64,000 nucleotides of DNA from Pseudomonadota bacterium. GTDB taxonomy: Bacteria; Pseudomonadota; Gammaproteobacteria; UBA5335. The position numbers were made by a program, and so were the translations under genes. Position 1 is the first letter of the stretch; each line of letters opens with the position of its first letter. A model generated the notes under the pieces. It saw nothing but the letters and a program-made list of their open reading frames with translations. It did not search any database and was not told where the DNA came from. This document shows positions 30,589-43,924 of this stretch, piece after piece. Location of the stretch: assembly GCA_002862435.1 (NCBI GenBank), contig PKDC01000013.1, forward strand, positions 1-64,000, given 5' to 3'.

Positions 30589-31568
30589 CAGGTGTCGTTC
30601 CCGAGGCCCAGCGCGGGTGGCGCCCAGTGCCAGTAAATCTGCTGCACCAGATAGGGGTGGGGATGATGGCGCAGATGGTGGCGCATCAGCGTGATGGGGA
30701 CGACGCGCGGCACCTGTTCCGTCCGATAGGCCTCGATGGCCTCCACCAGCTCGGCTTTGTCGCCGGGCGTGAGTTGCTGCTTGAGATAACCCATGGCGTG
30801 GTAGAGCACATTCGCATGGCGCTTGCGGGTGGCGCGATAGCTCAAGGTTTGCATGAAACCGCTGCCGTAGCGATCCAGGCTGTCGATGAGCGGCTCGGTG
30901 CCAATCTGGGCGATGAGCCGCCCCAGGACCCGCAGGCGCTCACTGCCGTGAGCCATCAGCATCAGCTTGTGGCGGGTATGAAATTGCACCAGGGCGTCCG
31001 CCGTCGCGCCAGCGGCGCGCAGCGCCTGCCAGCGGTGGTAGGCATGAACCCGCGCGATGAAGTTTTCCCTTAACGCCGGATCCTGCAACCGCCCTTCCTC
31101 CTCGGCGGGCAACAGGGGCAGCGCCCGCATCAGGGCATCGGCGTAAATGCCGCGTCCGCCCCGGCGCAGATGACCGTTTTCACCATATACCTTGACCCGC
31201 TCCATGCCGCAACTGGGCGACCGTGCCTTGAACAGGTAGCCGCTCAGGTCCTGCGCCGTGGCCGCGACGTGTTGGCCGAATGCCGCCAGGGGCGCGGTTA
31301 CATCGAGCGTTGCATCGCGCACGCCGAGGGCGCGCACCTCGGTGTCGTCGCCCACCAGCCGAAGGGGCGGGCGGGGAGCCCCCATGCCGATCGCCATTTC
31401 CGGGCAGACGGCGCGGAAATCGAAATGCCGCGCCAGATGATCGGTGATATAGCGATCCCGCTTGTGACCGCCGTCAAAGCGCACCGGCTCGCCCACCAGG
31501 CAGGCGCTGATGCCCAGCGTCAGTCGCGGGAAGGCGGGCAGGGGATCGGGCAGGGCGGATGGACGCAT
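30588..31568 (-). CDS. DUF523/DUF1722 two-domain protein (YbbK-YbgA type)
   Basis: 326 residues. DUF523 occupies about 15-165 (ISACLVGEPVRFDGGHKRD, ARSPSCGMERVKVY with a conserved Cys pair) and DUF1722 about 195-310 (HTRHKLMLMAHG, YHAMGYLKQQL). Fusions of these domains are common and often lie near photolyase genes; none is seen here. Function unknown, possibly Fe-S or tRNA thiolation related. Convergent with the previous gene. Confidence 0.85.
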   Translation of the reverse strand: MRPSALPDPLPAFPRLTLGISACLVGEPVRFDGGHKRDRYITDHLARHFDFRAVCPEMAIGMGAPRPPLRLVGDDTEVRALGVRDATLDVTAPLAAFGQHVAATAQDLSGYLFKARSPSCGMERVKVYGENGHLRRGGRGIYADALMRALPLLPAEEEGRLQDPALRENFIARVHAYHRWQALRAAGATADALVQFHTRHKLMLMAHGSERLRVLGRLIAQIGTEPLIDSLDRYGSGFMQTLSYRATRKRHANVLYHAMGYLKQQLTPGDKAELVEAIEAYRTEQVPRVVPITLMRHHLRHHPHPYLVQQIYWHWAPPALGLGNDT

Positions 31569-31734
31569 TCGGCGATTTTAACTGGCCGGTGTGCGTCGGT
31601 GGGATAAGTGGCTGGCGAAAAACCACGCAAACGCGAGTCGGGCTAGAATGGCGCCTCGTTCGGCATCGGGCCGACGCCCCATGACCTAAGGCCTTGCGGC
31701 GCGCGTGACGGGCGCATCAAGGTTAGGAGGAGCG

Positions 31735-32229
31735 GTGAACGCCTCGGACTGGATCGATCAACTGGGCCTCACGCCCCATCCGGAGGGCGGCTATTTTCGC
31801 CGCACCTATGCGTGCGCCCGCACGGTCTCCGGGAAAGAGGGCGCGAAGCGGCCGCTGATGACCTCCATTTATTACCTGCTCACGGCAGATGAGCCGCTCG
31901 GGCGGCTGCACCGCAATCGTTCGGACATCCTGCACTTTTTCCATGCCGGCGCGCCGCTCACCTATTGGCTGCTGTTCCCGGACGGTCGACTGGAACGGCA
32001 GTGGCTGGGGCCGGATCCATTACAGGGACAGGTGTTGCAATTGAGGGTGCCGGGGGGCGTGTGGAAGGCGAGCGTGCTGGAGTCAGGCGCCTATGGGCTG
32101 ATCAGTGAAGCGGTTGCGCCGGGTTTCGATGCGGCGGATCGGGAAATGGCCAGCGCCGCGGCAATCCGCCTGACATTTCCGGCGCACTGGGCGCAATTGT
32201 CGCCACTGATTGCGGAAGAGGGGGCATGA
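31735..32229 (+). CDS. Cupin family protein, DUF985
   Basis: 164 residues from a GTG at 31735, chosen because GGAGGAG stands 2-8 nt upstream. The start (WIDQLGLTPHPEGGYFRRTYA) and the cupin core (LHRNRSDILHFFHAGAPL..YWLLFPDG) fit DUF985, a sugar-binding-like cupin fold of unknown function. The stop overlaps the rsmG start (ATGA), so it is co-translated with rsmG in the place where mnmG often sits. Confidence 0.85.
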   Translation: MNASDWIDQLGLTPHPEGGYFRRTYACARTVSGKEGAKRPLMTSIYYLLTADEPLGRLHRNRSDILHFFHAGAPLTYWLLFPDGRLERQWLGPDPLQGQVLQLRVPGGVWKASVLESGAYGLISEAVAPGFDAADREMASAAAIRLTFPAHWAQLSPLIAEEGA

Positions 32230-32873
32230 CGGACGGGAATCCGGCGCACGCACTGGCGGAGGGACTGGCGGCGCTCGGTCTCGACCTGCCGCCGCAGGCC
32301 CGCGAGCAGTTGCTGGCGTTCCTGCCCATCCTGGCGGAGTGGAACCGCGCCTATAATCTGACGGCGATCCGTGATCCGCTGGACATGGTCCGGCGCCACC
32401 TGCTGGACAGCCTGACGGTATTGCCCCATCTGCGCGGGGAGCGGATTGTGGACTTGGGGAGCGGGGCCGGGTTGCCGGGTATCCCGCTGGCCATCGCCGA
32501 TCCGAGCCGGCATTTCATGCTGGTGGAGAGCAACGGCAAGAAGGTGCGCTTCATGCGCCACGCCATCAGCCAGCTTCGCTTGTCCCGGGTGACGGTGGTG
32601 CAGGGCCGGGCCGAGTCGGTTCAATTGAACCCGCCACCTGACACCGTGGTCGCGCGGGCGGTGGCCGATCTGGCCACCCTGTGCGGCTATGCGCGGCTGT
32701 TGGGCGCGCCTGGGGTATGGCTGGTGGCGATGAAAGGGCCCGATGTGGCGGCCGAACTGGCCGGGGTGCCGGCGGATTTTGCAGTCCAGGCGGTGCTGCC
32801 CGTTGTCGTTCCAGGGCTGGATGCGGCGCGGCATCTGGTGTGTCTGCGTCTGTTGGGTGGGGAATCGGATTGA
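32226..32873 (+). CDS. rsmG: 16S rRNA (guanine-527-N7)-methyltransferase RsmG
   Basis: 215 residues. The SAM-binding motif I (VDLGSGAGLPGIPLA) and the helix WNRAYNLTAIRDP with LLDSL are characteristic. It methylates G527 of 16S rRNA; loss gives low-level streptomycin resistance in other species. Followed within 26 nt by parA, the usual rsmG-parA-parB order. Confidence 0.96.
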   Translation: MTDGNPAHALAEGLAALGLDLPPQAREQLLAFLPILAEWNRAYNLTAIRDPLDMVRRHLLDSLTVLPHLRGERIVDLGSGAGLPGIPLAIADPSRHFMLVESNGKKVRFMRHAISQLRLSRVTVVQGRAESVQLNPPPDTVVARAVADLATLCGYARLLGAPGVWLVAMKGPDVAAELAGVPADFAVQAVLPVVVPGLDAARHLVCLRLLGGESD

Positions 32874-32898
32874 ATCGAAGCACAACGGGGGAGCCGTC

Positions 32899-33711
32899 GT
32901 GGGCCGCATAATCGCGATCGCCAACCAGAAAGGGGGGGTGGGCAAGACCACCACCAGCGTCAATCTGGCGGCGGCGCTGGCGCTGGCGCGGCGACGCGTG
33001 CTGCTGGTGGATCTGGATCCCCAGGGCAACGCCACGGTGGGTTGCGGCCTTGCGGTGAGCGAGGGGCAGGCCACTACCTGCGAGGTGCTGATGGGGGAGT
33101 GCTCCCTGGATCAGGCGCTGCAAAGCGCCGACAAGGCGGGTTTCCAGGTGCTGCCGGCCACCGGGGATCTGACCGTGGCCGAGGTGAACTTGCTGCAACG
33201 GGAGGGCCGCGAGCGCGCGCTGGCCGAGGCACTGGCAGGCGCTACGGCATCGTTCGACTATGTGCTGATCGACTGCCCGCCCGCGCTCAATGTGTTGACC
33301 GTCAATGCGCTGGTCGCCGCCCAGGGGGTGCTGATTCCCATGCAGTGCGAGTATTACGCCCTGGAAGGGCTGAAAGCCCTGCTCGGAAGCGTGGAGGGGG
33401 TGCGCCGCGAGGCGAATCCCGGGCTGGAAATCGAAGGCTTGCTGCGCACGATGTTTGATCCACGCAATCGGCTGGCGCGGGATGTATCCGAGCAATTGCT
33501 GCGGCATTTCGGTGACAAGGTCTATCGCTCCATCGTGCCGCGCAACGTGCGGCTGGCCGAGGCGCCCAGCTACGGTCTGCCCTGTGTGCTGCTCGATCGC
33601 AGCGCGCAGGGCAGCGCCGCCTATCTGGCGCTGGCCGGGGAAATGCTGCGCCGCCATGGGCGCAGCGATTTGGCGGCGGCTCAAACGACTGCGGGGATTC
33701 TGTCGCGATGA
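32899..33711 (+). CDS. parA: Chromosome partitioning ATPase ParA (Soj)
   Basis: 270 residues from a GTG at 32899 with GGGGGAG upstream. The deviant Walker A KGGVGKTT, DLDPQGNATVG and VLIDCPPAL are present and there is no N-terminal DNA-binding extension, which marks the chromosomal type. It forms ATP-dependent gradients that move ParB-parS complexes. The stop overlaps parB. Confidence 0.95.
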   Translation: MGRIIAIANQKGGVGKTTTSVNLAAALALARRRVLLVDLDPQGNATVGCGLAVSEGQATTCEVLMGECSLDQALQSADKAGFQVLPATGDLTVAEVNLLQREGRERALAEALAGATASFDYVLIDCPPALNVLTVNALVAAQGVLIPMQCEYYALEGLKALLGSVEGVRREANPGLEIEGLLRTMFDPRNRLARDVSEQLLRHFGDKVYRSIVPRNVRLAEAPSYGLPCVLLDRSAQGSAAYLALAGEMLRRHGRSDLAAAQTTAGILSR

Positions 33712-34574
33712 ACCGAAAGCGCGGTTTGGGGCGGGGCCTGGATGCCTTGCTGGGCGGGGTGGCGATGGCTGGTCCTCCCACGCCGGGGGAATCGCTGGCG
33801 CAACTGCCGGTCGAGCGGCTGCGGCGCGGGCGCTACCAGCCACGGTTGCGGATGGACCCGGAAGCCTTGGCGGAACTGGCGGAATCCATTCGCACCCAAG
33901 GCGTCGTGCAGCCCATCGTGGTGCGCCCCTGGGAAGGCGATTACGAGATCATCGCGGGAGAACGGCGCTGGCGGGCGGCCCAGATGGCCGGACTGCGGGA
34001 AGTGCCGTGCCTGGTGCGGCAGATCCCCGACCAGGCGGCCATGGCTATCGCGCTGATCGAGAACATCCAGCGCGAAGACCTCAACACCATGGAAGAAGCC
34101 GGCGCCCTGGCGCGCTTGCAGCAAGAATTTTCCCTGACTCACGAACAGATTGCGGCTACCGTGGGCCGTTCGCGGGTCGCAGTCACCAATTTACTGCGCC
34201 TCAATGAACTGGAGCCGCCGGTCAAAACGCTGCTGGAACAGGGAAGCCTGGAGATGGGGCATGGGCGCGCCTTGCTGGGCCTGAAGGGGGGCGAGCAATG
34301 CGAGGCGGCGGCTTTGGTGGTGCGGCGTAGCTTGACGGTGCGTCAGACCGAGGCCCTGGTGCGGCGCATGCAGCAGCCGGCTGGTCCCGACAAGACGCCC
34401 GATCCCGACTTGGCGCGGTTGGAGCAGGATCTTTCCGAACGCCTGGGCACGCCGGTGGCCATCCAGGATCGCGGCGGCAAGGGTGCGGTGCGCATCGAAT
34501 ATCATTCCCTGGATCAGCTGGATGGATTGCTGGCGCGTCTGGCCGGACGCGAAAAAGGGAATTTTTCGCATTGA
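33708..34574 (+). CDS. parB: Chromosome partitioning protein ParB (Spo0J)
   Basis: 288 residues. The N-terminal motif for ParA binding (KRGLGRGLDALLGG), the CTP-binding region (GERRWRAAQMAGL) and ENIQREDLN, the HTH for parS (LTHEQIAATVGRSRVAVTNLLRL) and a C-terminal dimerisation domain are all there. I saw no parS consensus in the window by eye. Confidence 0.95.
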   Translation: MNRKRGLGRGLDALLGGVAMAGPPTPGESLAQLPVERLRRGRYQPRLRMDPEALAELAESIRTQGVVQPIVVRPWEGDYEIIAGERRWRAAQMAGLREVPCLVRQIPDQAAMAIALIENIQREDLNTMEEAGALARLQQEFSLTHEQIAATVGRSRVAVTNLLRLNELEPPVKTLLEQGSLEMGHGRALLGLKGGEQCEAAALVVRRSLTVRQTEALVRRMQQPAGPDKTPDPDLARLEQDLSERLGTPVAIQDRGGKGAVRIEYHSLDQLDGLLARLAGREKGNFSH

Positions 34575-34599
34575 CCCATGCCAACGCGGTCATTATACT
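34571..34599 (+). promoter_or_regulatory. Sigma-70 promoter of the atp operon
   Basis: TTGACC (34571-34576), exactly 17 bp, TATACT (34594-34599). The -35 covers the parB stop codon. It lies about 70 bp before the first atp gene, so the ATP synthase operon need not depend on read-through from parAB. Confidence 0.8.
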
Positions 34600-34667
34600 T
34601 GCGGCGCTTTTGGGGGCGGCGGTTTCGGCATACCTGATACGCGCTGGCCGGTGAGGTTCGCAGTCCG

Positions 34668-35048
34668 GTGAATCGCGCCATCATCGCCAAGCTTTTTCTA
34701 TGGCAAACCGTTGTGACCGCGACCGTGGCAGTGATCGCGGCCATGGCGTTGAGTTGGCAGGATGCAGCGGCGGCGCTCATGGGGGGTGGCATCAACCTCC
34801 TGGCAGTGGCGGCCTTCGCCATAAGAGTGGCGCTGTTGCCGCCCGATGCGACTGCGCAGGCGAGACTGGCGGCCATGGCTCGGGCCGAAGCGGTGAAGTG
34901 GGGAGTCAGCATCGGGCTCTTCGCGATCGCAGCCATGATTTTTCCAGGGCACTTTCCAGTGCTCATCTTGGCCTTTATGGCGACAACGGGTGTTTATTGG
35001 TTCGCCCTCCTGTGGGACGTTCCAGACGACAGGCAGCAAAGGGGTTGA
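34668..35048 (+). CDS. atpI: ATP synthase subunit I (AtpI)
   Basis: 126 residues, four membrane segments (about 10-30, 35-55, 75-95, 97-117), GTG start. Position directly before atpB and general hydrophobic pattern (GGGINLLAVAAFAIR, then EAVKWGVSIGLFAIA) fit AtpI, which helps assemble the c-ring. Sequence conservation in AtpI is always low, so the call rests partly on position. Confidence 0.85.
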   Translation: MNRAIIAKLFLWQTVVTATVAVIAAMALSWQDAAAALMGGGINLLAVAAFAIRVALLPPDATAQARLAAMARAEAVKWGVSIGLFAIAAMIFPGHFPVLILAFMATTGVYWFALLWDVPDDRQQRG

Positions 35049-35052
35049 TTGA

Positions 35053-36140
<1,088 letters not shown>

Positions 36141-36198
36141 AACGTCCCCTCGACCCGGACGTTTTTTTGGGTAGGACACGGATCGCGGAGAGTTTATC

Positions 36199-36669
36199 GT
36201 GGGCATCAACGCCACTCTGATCGGCCAGATGATCACCTTCGGGTTGTTCGTCTGGGTCATGATGAAGTTCGTCTGGCCGCCGTTGACTCAGGCGATGCAG
36301 GAACGTCAGCAGCGCATCGCTGAAGGACTGGCTGCCGCCGAGCAGGGGAATACCCAGCTGGAGCGTTCGCGCCAGGAAGTCGAAAGCGCCTTGCAGGCGG
36401 CACGCCAGCAGGCAGCCGAAATCCTGGCTCAGGCGAATCGCCGTGGCGCCGAGATGATCGAGCAGGCCAAACAGGCGGCGCGTGAGGAAGGTGAGCGGCA
36501 GATTCGATCCGCCGAAGCCTTGATCGCCCAGGAAGTGTCCCAGGCCCGGGAATCCCTGCGACGGGAGGTTGCGGATCTGGCCATGGCTGGGGCAGGACGG
36601 ATACTCAAGCGTGAAATCGACCCGTCCGCCCACCGTGATCTGGTGGACGAACTGGTCGGCCAGATCTGA
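36199..36669 (+). CDS. atpF: ATP synthase Fo subunit b
   Basis: 156 residues. One N-terminal membrane helix ([24 protein letters not shown]) is followed by a long charged helix ([24 protein letters not shown]), the peripheral stalk. GTG start with GGAGAG upstream. Confidence 0.96.
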   Translation: MGINATLIGQMITFGLFVWVMMKFVWPPLTQAMQERQQRIAEGLAAAEQGNTQLERSRQEVESALQAARQQAAEILAQANRRGAEMIEQAKQAAREEGERQIRSAEALIAQEVSQARESLRREVADLAMAGAGRILKREIDPSAHRDLVDELVGQI

Positions 36670-36683
36670 CCGGGAATCCACAG

Positions 36684-37223
36684 ATGTCCGAAGTAACGAC
36701 CCTGGCGCGACCCTATGCGAAAGCCGTGCTTGATCTGGCCCAGCAAAGTGGAGCGGCGCTGAGCGAATGGCAACAGCGATTGGATCTGTTGGCGGCCTTG
36801 GTGTCCTATCCACCCATCCGCACGGCGATTGACAATCCGCTGCAGACTGCCGAACAGAGCCGCCAATTGATCATTGACGCCCTGGGCCCCGAATTGGGGC
36901 CGGAAGGCATCAATCTGGCCAGTCTCCTGATAGAAAACGGGCGTCTTTTGTTGACGCCACAGATTGCCGAGCTTTATGGCGCAATGCGCGCAGAGGCTGA
37001 AGGCTCGGTGGATGCCGAAGTGACAACAGCAACCCCGATGGATGCCGATCAGCAACAGCGGATCAGCGAGGCCTTGTCGCGGCGGCTCGGGCGACGGGTC
37101 AACCTGACCTCCCGGGTCGACGCAAGCTTGGTGGGCGGCGCGGTCATTCGCGCCGGTGATTTGGTTATCGACGGGTCGGTCCGCAGCCAGCTGGAACGTC
37201 TTTCCCGCGCACTGGTTCATTGA
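36684..37223 (+). CDS. atpH: ATP synthase F1 subunit delta
   Basis: 179 residues. The N-terminal helical domain (TLARPYAKAVLDLAQQ) and C-terminal part (VTSRVDASLVGGAVIRAGDLVIDGSVRSQLERL-like) are diagnostic. It links the b dimer to the top of F1. 14 nt behind atpF. Confidence 0.96.
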   Translation: MSEVTTLARPYAKAVLDLAQQSGAALSEWQQRLDLLAALVSYPPIRTAIDNPLQTAEQSRQLIIDALGPELGPEGINLASLLIENGRLLLTPQIAELYGAMRAEAEGSVDAEVTTATPMDADQQQRISEALSRRLGRRVNLTSRVDASLVGGAVIRAGDLVIDGSVRSQLERLSRALVH

Positions 37224-37235
37224 CGAGGAAGCAAC

Positions 37236-38777
37236 ATGCAAGTCAATCCCGCCGAGATTAGCGAGCTGATCAAACAGCGCATTCAGAACTTCCAGGTCGT
37301 CGCGGAAGCGCGCGCCGAGGGGACGGTCATCAGCGTGGCCGACGGTATCTGCCGCATCCATGGCCTCACGGCTGCGATGCAAGGTGAAATGCTGGAATTC
37401 CCCGGCGGCATCTATGGCCTGGCGCTCAATTTGGAGCGTGATTCCGTCGGTGCCGTGGTGCTGGGCGAATACGAGCAGATCAAGGAAGGCGATCGGGTGC
37501 GTTGCACCGGGCGCATTCTGGAGGTGCCCGTGGGCGAGGCCGTGCTCGGCCGCGTGGTGAATTCGCTGGGTCAACCCATCGATGGCAAAGGCCCGATCGA
37601 TACCGCCCTGTCATCGCCCATCGAAAAAGTGGCGCCAGGCGTGATTGCCCGCCAGTCGGTGTCCCAGCCGGTTCAAACCGGGCTCAAGGCCATTGACGCC
37701 ATGGTGCCGGTGGGCCGCGGCCAGCGCGAATTGATCATCGGTGACCGCCAGACCGGCAAGACCGCCGTTGCGGTGGATGCGATCATCAACCAGAAAGGCA
37801 CTGGCGTTAAGTGTATCTACGTCGCCATTGGTCAGAAGGCGTCCAGCATTGCCGCCGTGGTGCGCAAGCTGGAAGAACATGGGGCCCTGGCACACACGAT
37901 TGTGGTGGCCGCCAGTGCCTCTGATTCCGCCGCCCTGCAGTACATTGCACCCTACAGCGGATGCGCCATGGGTGAGTATTTCCGCGATCGGGGCCAGGAC
38001 GCGCTAATCGTTTATGACGATTTGACCAAGCAGGCGTGGGCCTACCGGCAGATTTCCCTGTTGCTGCGCCGCCCGCCGGGCCGCGAAGCCTATCCTGGGG
38101 ATGTGTTCTATCTGCATTCGCGTCTGCTGGAGCGGGCGGCGCGCGTCAATGCCGATTACGTCGAAAAGCTCACCCATGGTGAAGTGAAGGGTCAAACGGG
38201 CTCCCTGACGGCGCTGCCGATCATCGAAACCCAGGCCGGCGACGTGTCGGCCTTCGTGCCCACCAACGTGATCTCGATCACTGACGGCCAGATCTACTTG
38301 GAATCGGACCTGTTCAACGCAGGCATCCGCCCGGCCATCAACGCCGGTCTGTCAGTCTCCCGAGTGGGTGGCGCCGCCCAGACCAAGATCATCAAGAAGC
38401 TCGGCGGTGGCGTGCGTCTGGCGCTGGCCCAGTATCGTGAACTCGCGGCGTTTGCCCAGTTTGCCTCCGATCTGGATGAAACCACGCGCAAGCAGTTGGA
38501 TCGCGGCCAGCGTGTCACTGAGTTGATGAAGCAGAAGCAGTACGCACCGCTGTCCATCGCGCTGATGGCGCTGTCCCTGTATGCCGCCAATGAAGGCCAT
38601 CTGGACAGTGTGGACGTGAAGAAAGTGGTGGCATTTGAAACTGCGCTGCACGACTTCGCCCGCTCCGCCCATGCCGGCGTGTTGGCCAGGATTGATGAAA
38701 CGGGCGATTTCAATGCTGAAATCGAAAGCGGTCTGAAAAAGATCATCGAGGACTTCAAGGCCACCGGGACCTGGTAA
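37236..38777 (+). CDS. atpA: ATP synthase F1 subunit alpha
   Basis: 513 residues, the normal length. The P-loop [10 protein letters not shown] is near residue 169, [10 protein letters not shown] precedes it, and the arginine-finger segment ([13 protein letters not shown] and [12 protein letters not shown]) is intact. It binds nucleotide at the non-catalytic sites. Confidence 0.98.
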   Translation: MQVNPAEISELIKQRIQNFQVVAEARAEGTVISVADGICRIHGLTAAMQGEMLEFPGGIYGLALNLERDSVGAVVLGEYEQIKEGDRVRCTGRILEVPVGEAVLGRVVNSLGQPIDGKGPIDTALSSPIEKVAPGVIARQSVSQPVQTGLKAIDAMVPVGRGQRELIIGDRQTGKTAVAVDAIINQKGTGVKCIYVAIGQKASSIAAVVRKLEEHGALAHTIVVAASASDSAALQYIAPYSGCAMGEYFRDRGQDALIVYDDLTKQAWAYRQISLLLRRPPGREAYPGDVFYLHSRLLERAARVNADYVEKLTHGEVKGQTGSLTALPIIETQAGDVSAFVPTNVISITDGQIYLESDLFNAGIRPAINAGLSVSRVGGAAQTKIIKKLGGGVRLALAQYRELAAFAQFASDLDETTRKQLDRGQRVTELMKQKQYAPLSIALMALSLYAANEGHLDSVDVKKVVAFETALHDFARSAHAGVLARIDETGDFNAEIESGLKKIIEDFKATGTW

Positions 38778-38800
38778 GCCACGAACCCGATAGGTGAGAT

Positions 38801-41144
<2,344 letters not shown>

Positions 41145-41166
41145 TCCATTGCGGGAGTGAGCTGAG

Positions 41167-41586
41167 ATGAGCCAGATCAACGTCGATATCGTCAGCGCCG
41201 AAGGGGAGATTTTCTCCGGCAGCGCAAGCATGGTCTTCGCGCCAGCCGTGGAAGGGGATGTGGGCATTGCACCCCGCCATGCCCCCCTGTTGACCAAGTT
41301 GCGTGCGGGAGAGGTACGAGTGCGGGATGAGCAGGGACAGGATGCGCATTACTTTGTGTCCGGCGGCATTCTAGAGGTACAACCTTTTAAGGTGACGGTG
41401 CTGGCCGATGCCGCGTTGCGCGCCAAGGATCTGGACGAGGCTGCGGCGCTCGAAGCCAAACGTCGCGCCGAGGACGCCTTGAGCCAGCGTCGCACCGACA
41501 TTGATTACGCCCATGCCCAGGCCGAACTGGCGGAAGCAATGGCCAAGCTGCAGATGCTGGAGCGGTTGCGCAAGATCCGTAGCTGA
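41167..41586 (+). CDS. atpC: ATP synthase F1 subunit epsilon
   Basis: 139 residues. The N-terminal beta-sandwich (IVSAEGEIFSG, GDVGIAPRHAPLLTKL) and the two C-terminal inhibitory helices (Ala/Glu/Arg-rich, about 90-139) are complete. Last gene of the atp operon. Confidence 0.96.
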   Translation: MSQINVDIVSAEGEIFSGSASMVFAPAVEGDVGIAPRHAPLLTKLRAGEVRVRDEQGQDAHYFVSGGILEVQPFKVTVLADAALRAKDLDEAAALEAKRRAEDALSQRRTDIDYAHAQAELAEAMAKLQMLERLRKIRS

Positions 41587-41610
41587 ATCCGGGGTCGAAT
41601 CCTGGTTGAA

Positions 41611-41636
41611 AAAAAGCCCGCGTATGCGGGCTTTTT
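41611..41636. terminator. Bidirectional intrinsic terminator of the atp operon
   Basis: A perfect 11-bp inverted repeat (41611-41621 with 41626-41636), loop GTAT, with A- and T-runs at its ends. It can serve atpC and the convergent small secreted-protein gene. Confidence 0.9.
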
Positions 41637-41706
41637 GCTATGGAAAAATGATGGATCGAGGGAAAGTGGATTGGTGATGGGTTCCTTCGCCAATCCACCC
41701 GCTCAT

Positions 41707-42015
41707 TTACGGGATAACAGGGGGGGTCCAGCCAAGCGAGAAGCCCCGGGTGCGATTCCAGCCCAGATTGTCGACGGTGATGCCGTAACCAAACAAGGTG
41801 CCGGCGGCATCTACATCCAGCAGACTGCCCTTGCTGAAGGACATCGTATTGGTCGTGGTGTCCAGCGCGAAGCTACGCCCCTTGTCGCGAACAATGCTCA
41901 GCGCCTGGCCATGTACGTCCGACAGTGCCGGTTCGCTCATGGGGTTCATTTCGGCCTGGGCCGCCAAAGGCAGGAGGGCCATGGCACAGGTCATCGACAG
42001 TATTTTGATCTTCAT
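41707..42015 (-). CDS. Small secreted protein with MSEPALSDVHGQ motif
   Basis: 102 residues from the ATG at 42015, which has GAGGAGA about 5 nt upstream. A signal peptide is clear, with cleavage after AAQA (about residue 24). The mature part starts with a segment of the kind (L/M)S-x-x-x-L-x-x-V-x-GQ found in several small gammaproteobacterial secreted proteins (DUF6160-like), then is Gly/Thr-rich. Function unknown. Confidence 0.7.
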   Translation of the reverse strand: MKIKILSMTCAMALLPLAAQAEMNPMSEPALSDVHGQALSIVRDKGRSFALDTTTNTMSFSKGSLLDVDAAGTLFGYGITVDNLGWNRTRGFSLGWTPPVIP

Positions 42016-42157
42016 CAGTGTCTCCTCAAGTATCCACAACACACAGCCGGCGAATCATTTCGCGGCCTCTAAGGTATCGACAGGTGAGGGGCACGCTTGA
42101 GCTTATTTTTATCGCGCGGGGCTTGATTGTGTCGCGTCTGGGCAGATAACAGACCGA

Positions 42158-42790
42158 TCAAGGGGATGGCAGGCGGAGTGTCGTGCGCAGCGCGGATTCA
42201 AGATCCGTGCGCACCTGGGCGAGCGACAGATCGGCCCGGAAAGCGCGCACCTGAGTGACAGCCAGATCGGCATAACCACAGGGATTGATGCCGGCGAAAG
42301 GGGCGAGGTCCATGTCGACGTTCAGCGCCAGCCCGTGGTAGCAGCAGCCGCGTCGCACCCGCAGCCCCAGCGCGGCGATCTTGGCGCCGGCCACGTAGAC
42401 GCCGGGCGCCTCGCGGCGGGCATGGGCCTTGATGCCATAGCCGGCCAGCAGATCGATCACCGCCTGTTCCAGGGCATTGACCAGGCTGCGGATGCCCAGC
42501 CCCAGACGGCGCAGGTCGAGCAGGGGATAGACGACCCACTGGCCGGGCCCGTGATAGGTGACCTGTCCGCCGCGGTCGCTGAGGATGACGGGAATATACC
42601 CTGGCGCGAGGACATGTTCGGGCCGGGCATGCATGCCCAGGGTGTAGACTGGCGGATGCTGCACGAACCACAGCGCATCAGGAGTATGGGGGTCACGCTG
42701 GTCGGTGTACTGGCGCATCGCCTCCCACACGGCCGGGTAGGGCGCCAGTCCCCAATCCCGGACCTCTGGTGGGGGCGCTAGATCACCCAC
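42158..42790 (-). CDS. lipB: Octanoyltransferase LipB
   Basis: 210 residues, GTG start overlapping the end of the ybeD-like gene. It moves octanoyl from ACP to lipoyl domains. The motif [21 protein letters not shown], the catalytic Lys region [24 protein letters not shown] and the catalytic Cys in GINPCGY are present. lipA is not seen in the window. Confidence 0.95.
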   Translation of the reverse strand: MGDLAPPPEVRDWGLAPYPAVWEAMRQYTDQRDPHTPDALWFVQHPPVYTLGMHARPEHVLAPGYIPVILSDRGGQVTYHGPGQWVVYPLLDLRRLGLGIRSLVNALEQAVIDLLAGYGIKAHARREAPGVYVAGAKIAALGLRVRRGCCYHGLALNVDMDLAPFAGINPCGYADLAVTQVRAFRADLSLAQVRTDLESALRTTLRLPSP

Positions 42791-43041
42791 AACAGCCGCT
42801 TGTCGGCGCTCAGGTCACGGTAGAGGGCATCCATCTGCGCCCGGCTGGTCGCCCGCAAGGTCACGGTTACGGAGAGGTAGGCGCCGCCCCGACTGGGGCG
42901 CGTTTCGATGCCAACAATATCGGCTTCGCCGACATGCGCAGCGATCAGGGTGGAGACTAGCGCCAAGGGCTCATCGGCAATCCGTGCCACCGCCTTGATG
43001 GGATACACGCAAGGAAACGAGAGGATTTCCTCTGGCGTCAT
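42778..43041 (-). CDS. DUF493 (YbeD-like) protein
   Basis: 87 residues from the ATG at 43041. Its start ([13 protein letters not shown]) and end ([15 protein letters not shown]) are those of YbeD, a small ACT-like protein usually placed between dacA and lipB. A GTG at 43071 would add ten residues and overlap the aminotransferase. Function unknown. Overlaps lipB by 13 nt. Confidence 0.88.
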   Translation of the reverse strand: MTPEEILSFPCVYPIKAVARIADEPLALVSTLIAAHVGEADIVGIETRPSRGGAYLSVTVTLRATSRAQMDALYRDLSADKRLLWVI

Positions 43042-43048
43042 GGTGCGG

Positions 43049-43924
43049 TCACAGCAGGACAGCGCCGTCACGCCAGCGCGCCAGCGCGCTTTGCCAGAGA
43101 TCCGTCATGCGCCGATAGAGCGGGCCGGGACGCCCCGCACCGACAGGTTGCCCATCCAGTCGGGTGATGGGGATCACGGCGCGGGTGGAGCTGGTCATCC
43201 ACAGCTCATCGGCGTCGCGCAGCGTGGCTTCCGGGATGTCGGTCTCCCGCACCGTCAGTCCCGCGGTTTGCGCCAGGTGCAGCACCAGTTGGCGGGTGAT
43301 GCCGTGCAGGATGCGCGTGTCCGCCACCGGGGTCAGGATCTCGTTCTGGTGGACCATGAACACATTGCTGGCGGCGCCCTCGGTCAGCAGACCGTCACGC
43401 AGGTAGAGTATTTCCACGGCGCCGGCTTCCTTGGCCGCCTGGCGCGATAGGGCATTGGCCAGCAGGGTGATGGCCTTGATGTCGCAGCGCCCCCAGCGTG
43501 GATCCGGCTGGCTCAGCGTCGCGATACCGGTTTCCAGCCAGGCGGCGGGTGGCGGCTTCAGGGGGTTCGCCATGGCGAACACGGTCGGCCGCACGGTGGC
43601 CGGGAAGGCATGATCGCGGTGATCGTCGCTGCCGCGGGTGACCTGCAGATAGACCGACCAATCGCCCGGCCCCTGATGGCTGATGAGTTCGCCGATGAGC
43701 GCCTCCCAGCGAGACCGGTCGAGCGGGTTGTCCAGACGAATGGCCGTGAGGCTGCGTTCCAGCCGGTCCAGGTGCTCCGCTAAAAGAAAAGGCCGACCCT
43801 GGTAGACGGGAATGACTTCATAGACGCCATCGCCAAACAGGAATCCCCGATCCAGCACAGAGACCCGCGCTTCGGCGAGCGGCAGGAAGGCGCCATCGAG
43901 ATAAACGGTCGTGTGTGCGCTCAT
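43049..43924 (-). CDS. D-amino-acid transaminase-like PLP enzyme
   Basis: 291 residues, fold type IV aminotransferase. Motifs: RVSVLDRGFLFGDGVYEVIPVY, PLP lysine in CDIKAITLLANAL, EGAASNVFMV. D-alanine aminotransferase fits best, given its place between dacA and ybeD; branched-chain or aminodeoxychorismate lyase activity cannot be excluded. The ATG at 43924 overlaps the dacA stop (ATGA). It could supply D-amino acids for the cell wall. Confidence 0.85.
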   Translation of the reverse strand: MSAHTTVYLDGAFLPLAEARVSVLDRGFLFGDGVYEVIPVYQGRPFLLAEHLDRLERSLTAIRLDNPLDRSRWEALIGELISHQGPGDWSVYLQVTRGSDDHRDHAFPATVRPTVFAMANPLKPPPAAWLETGIATLSQPDPRWGRCDIKAITLLANALSRQAAKEAGAVEILYLRDGLLTEGAASNVFMVHQNEILTPVADTRILHGITRQLVLHLAQTAGLTVRETDIPEATLRDADELWMTSSTRAVIPITRLDGQPVGAGRPGPLYRRMTDLWQSALARWRDGAVLL

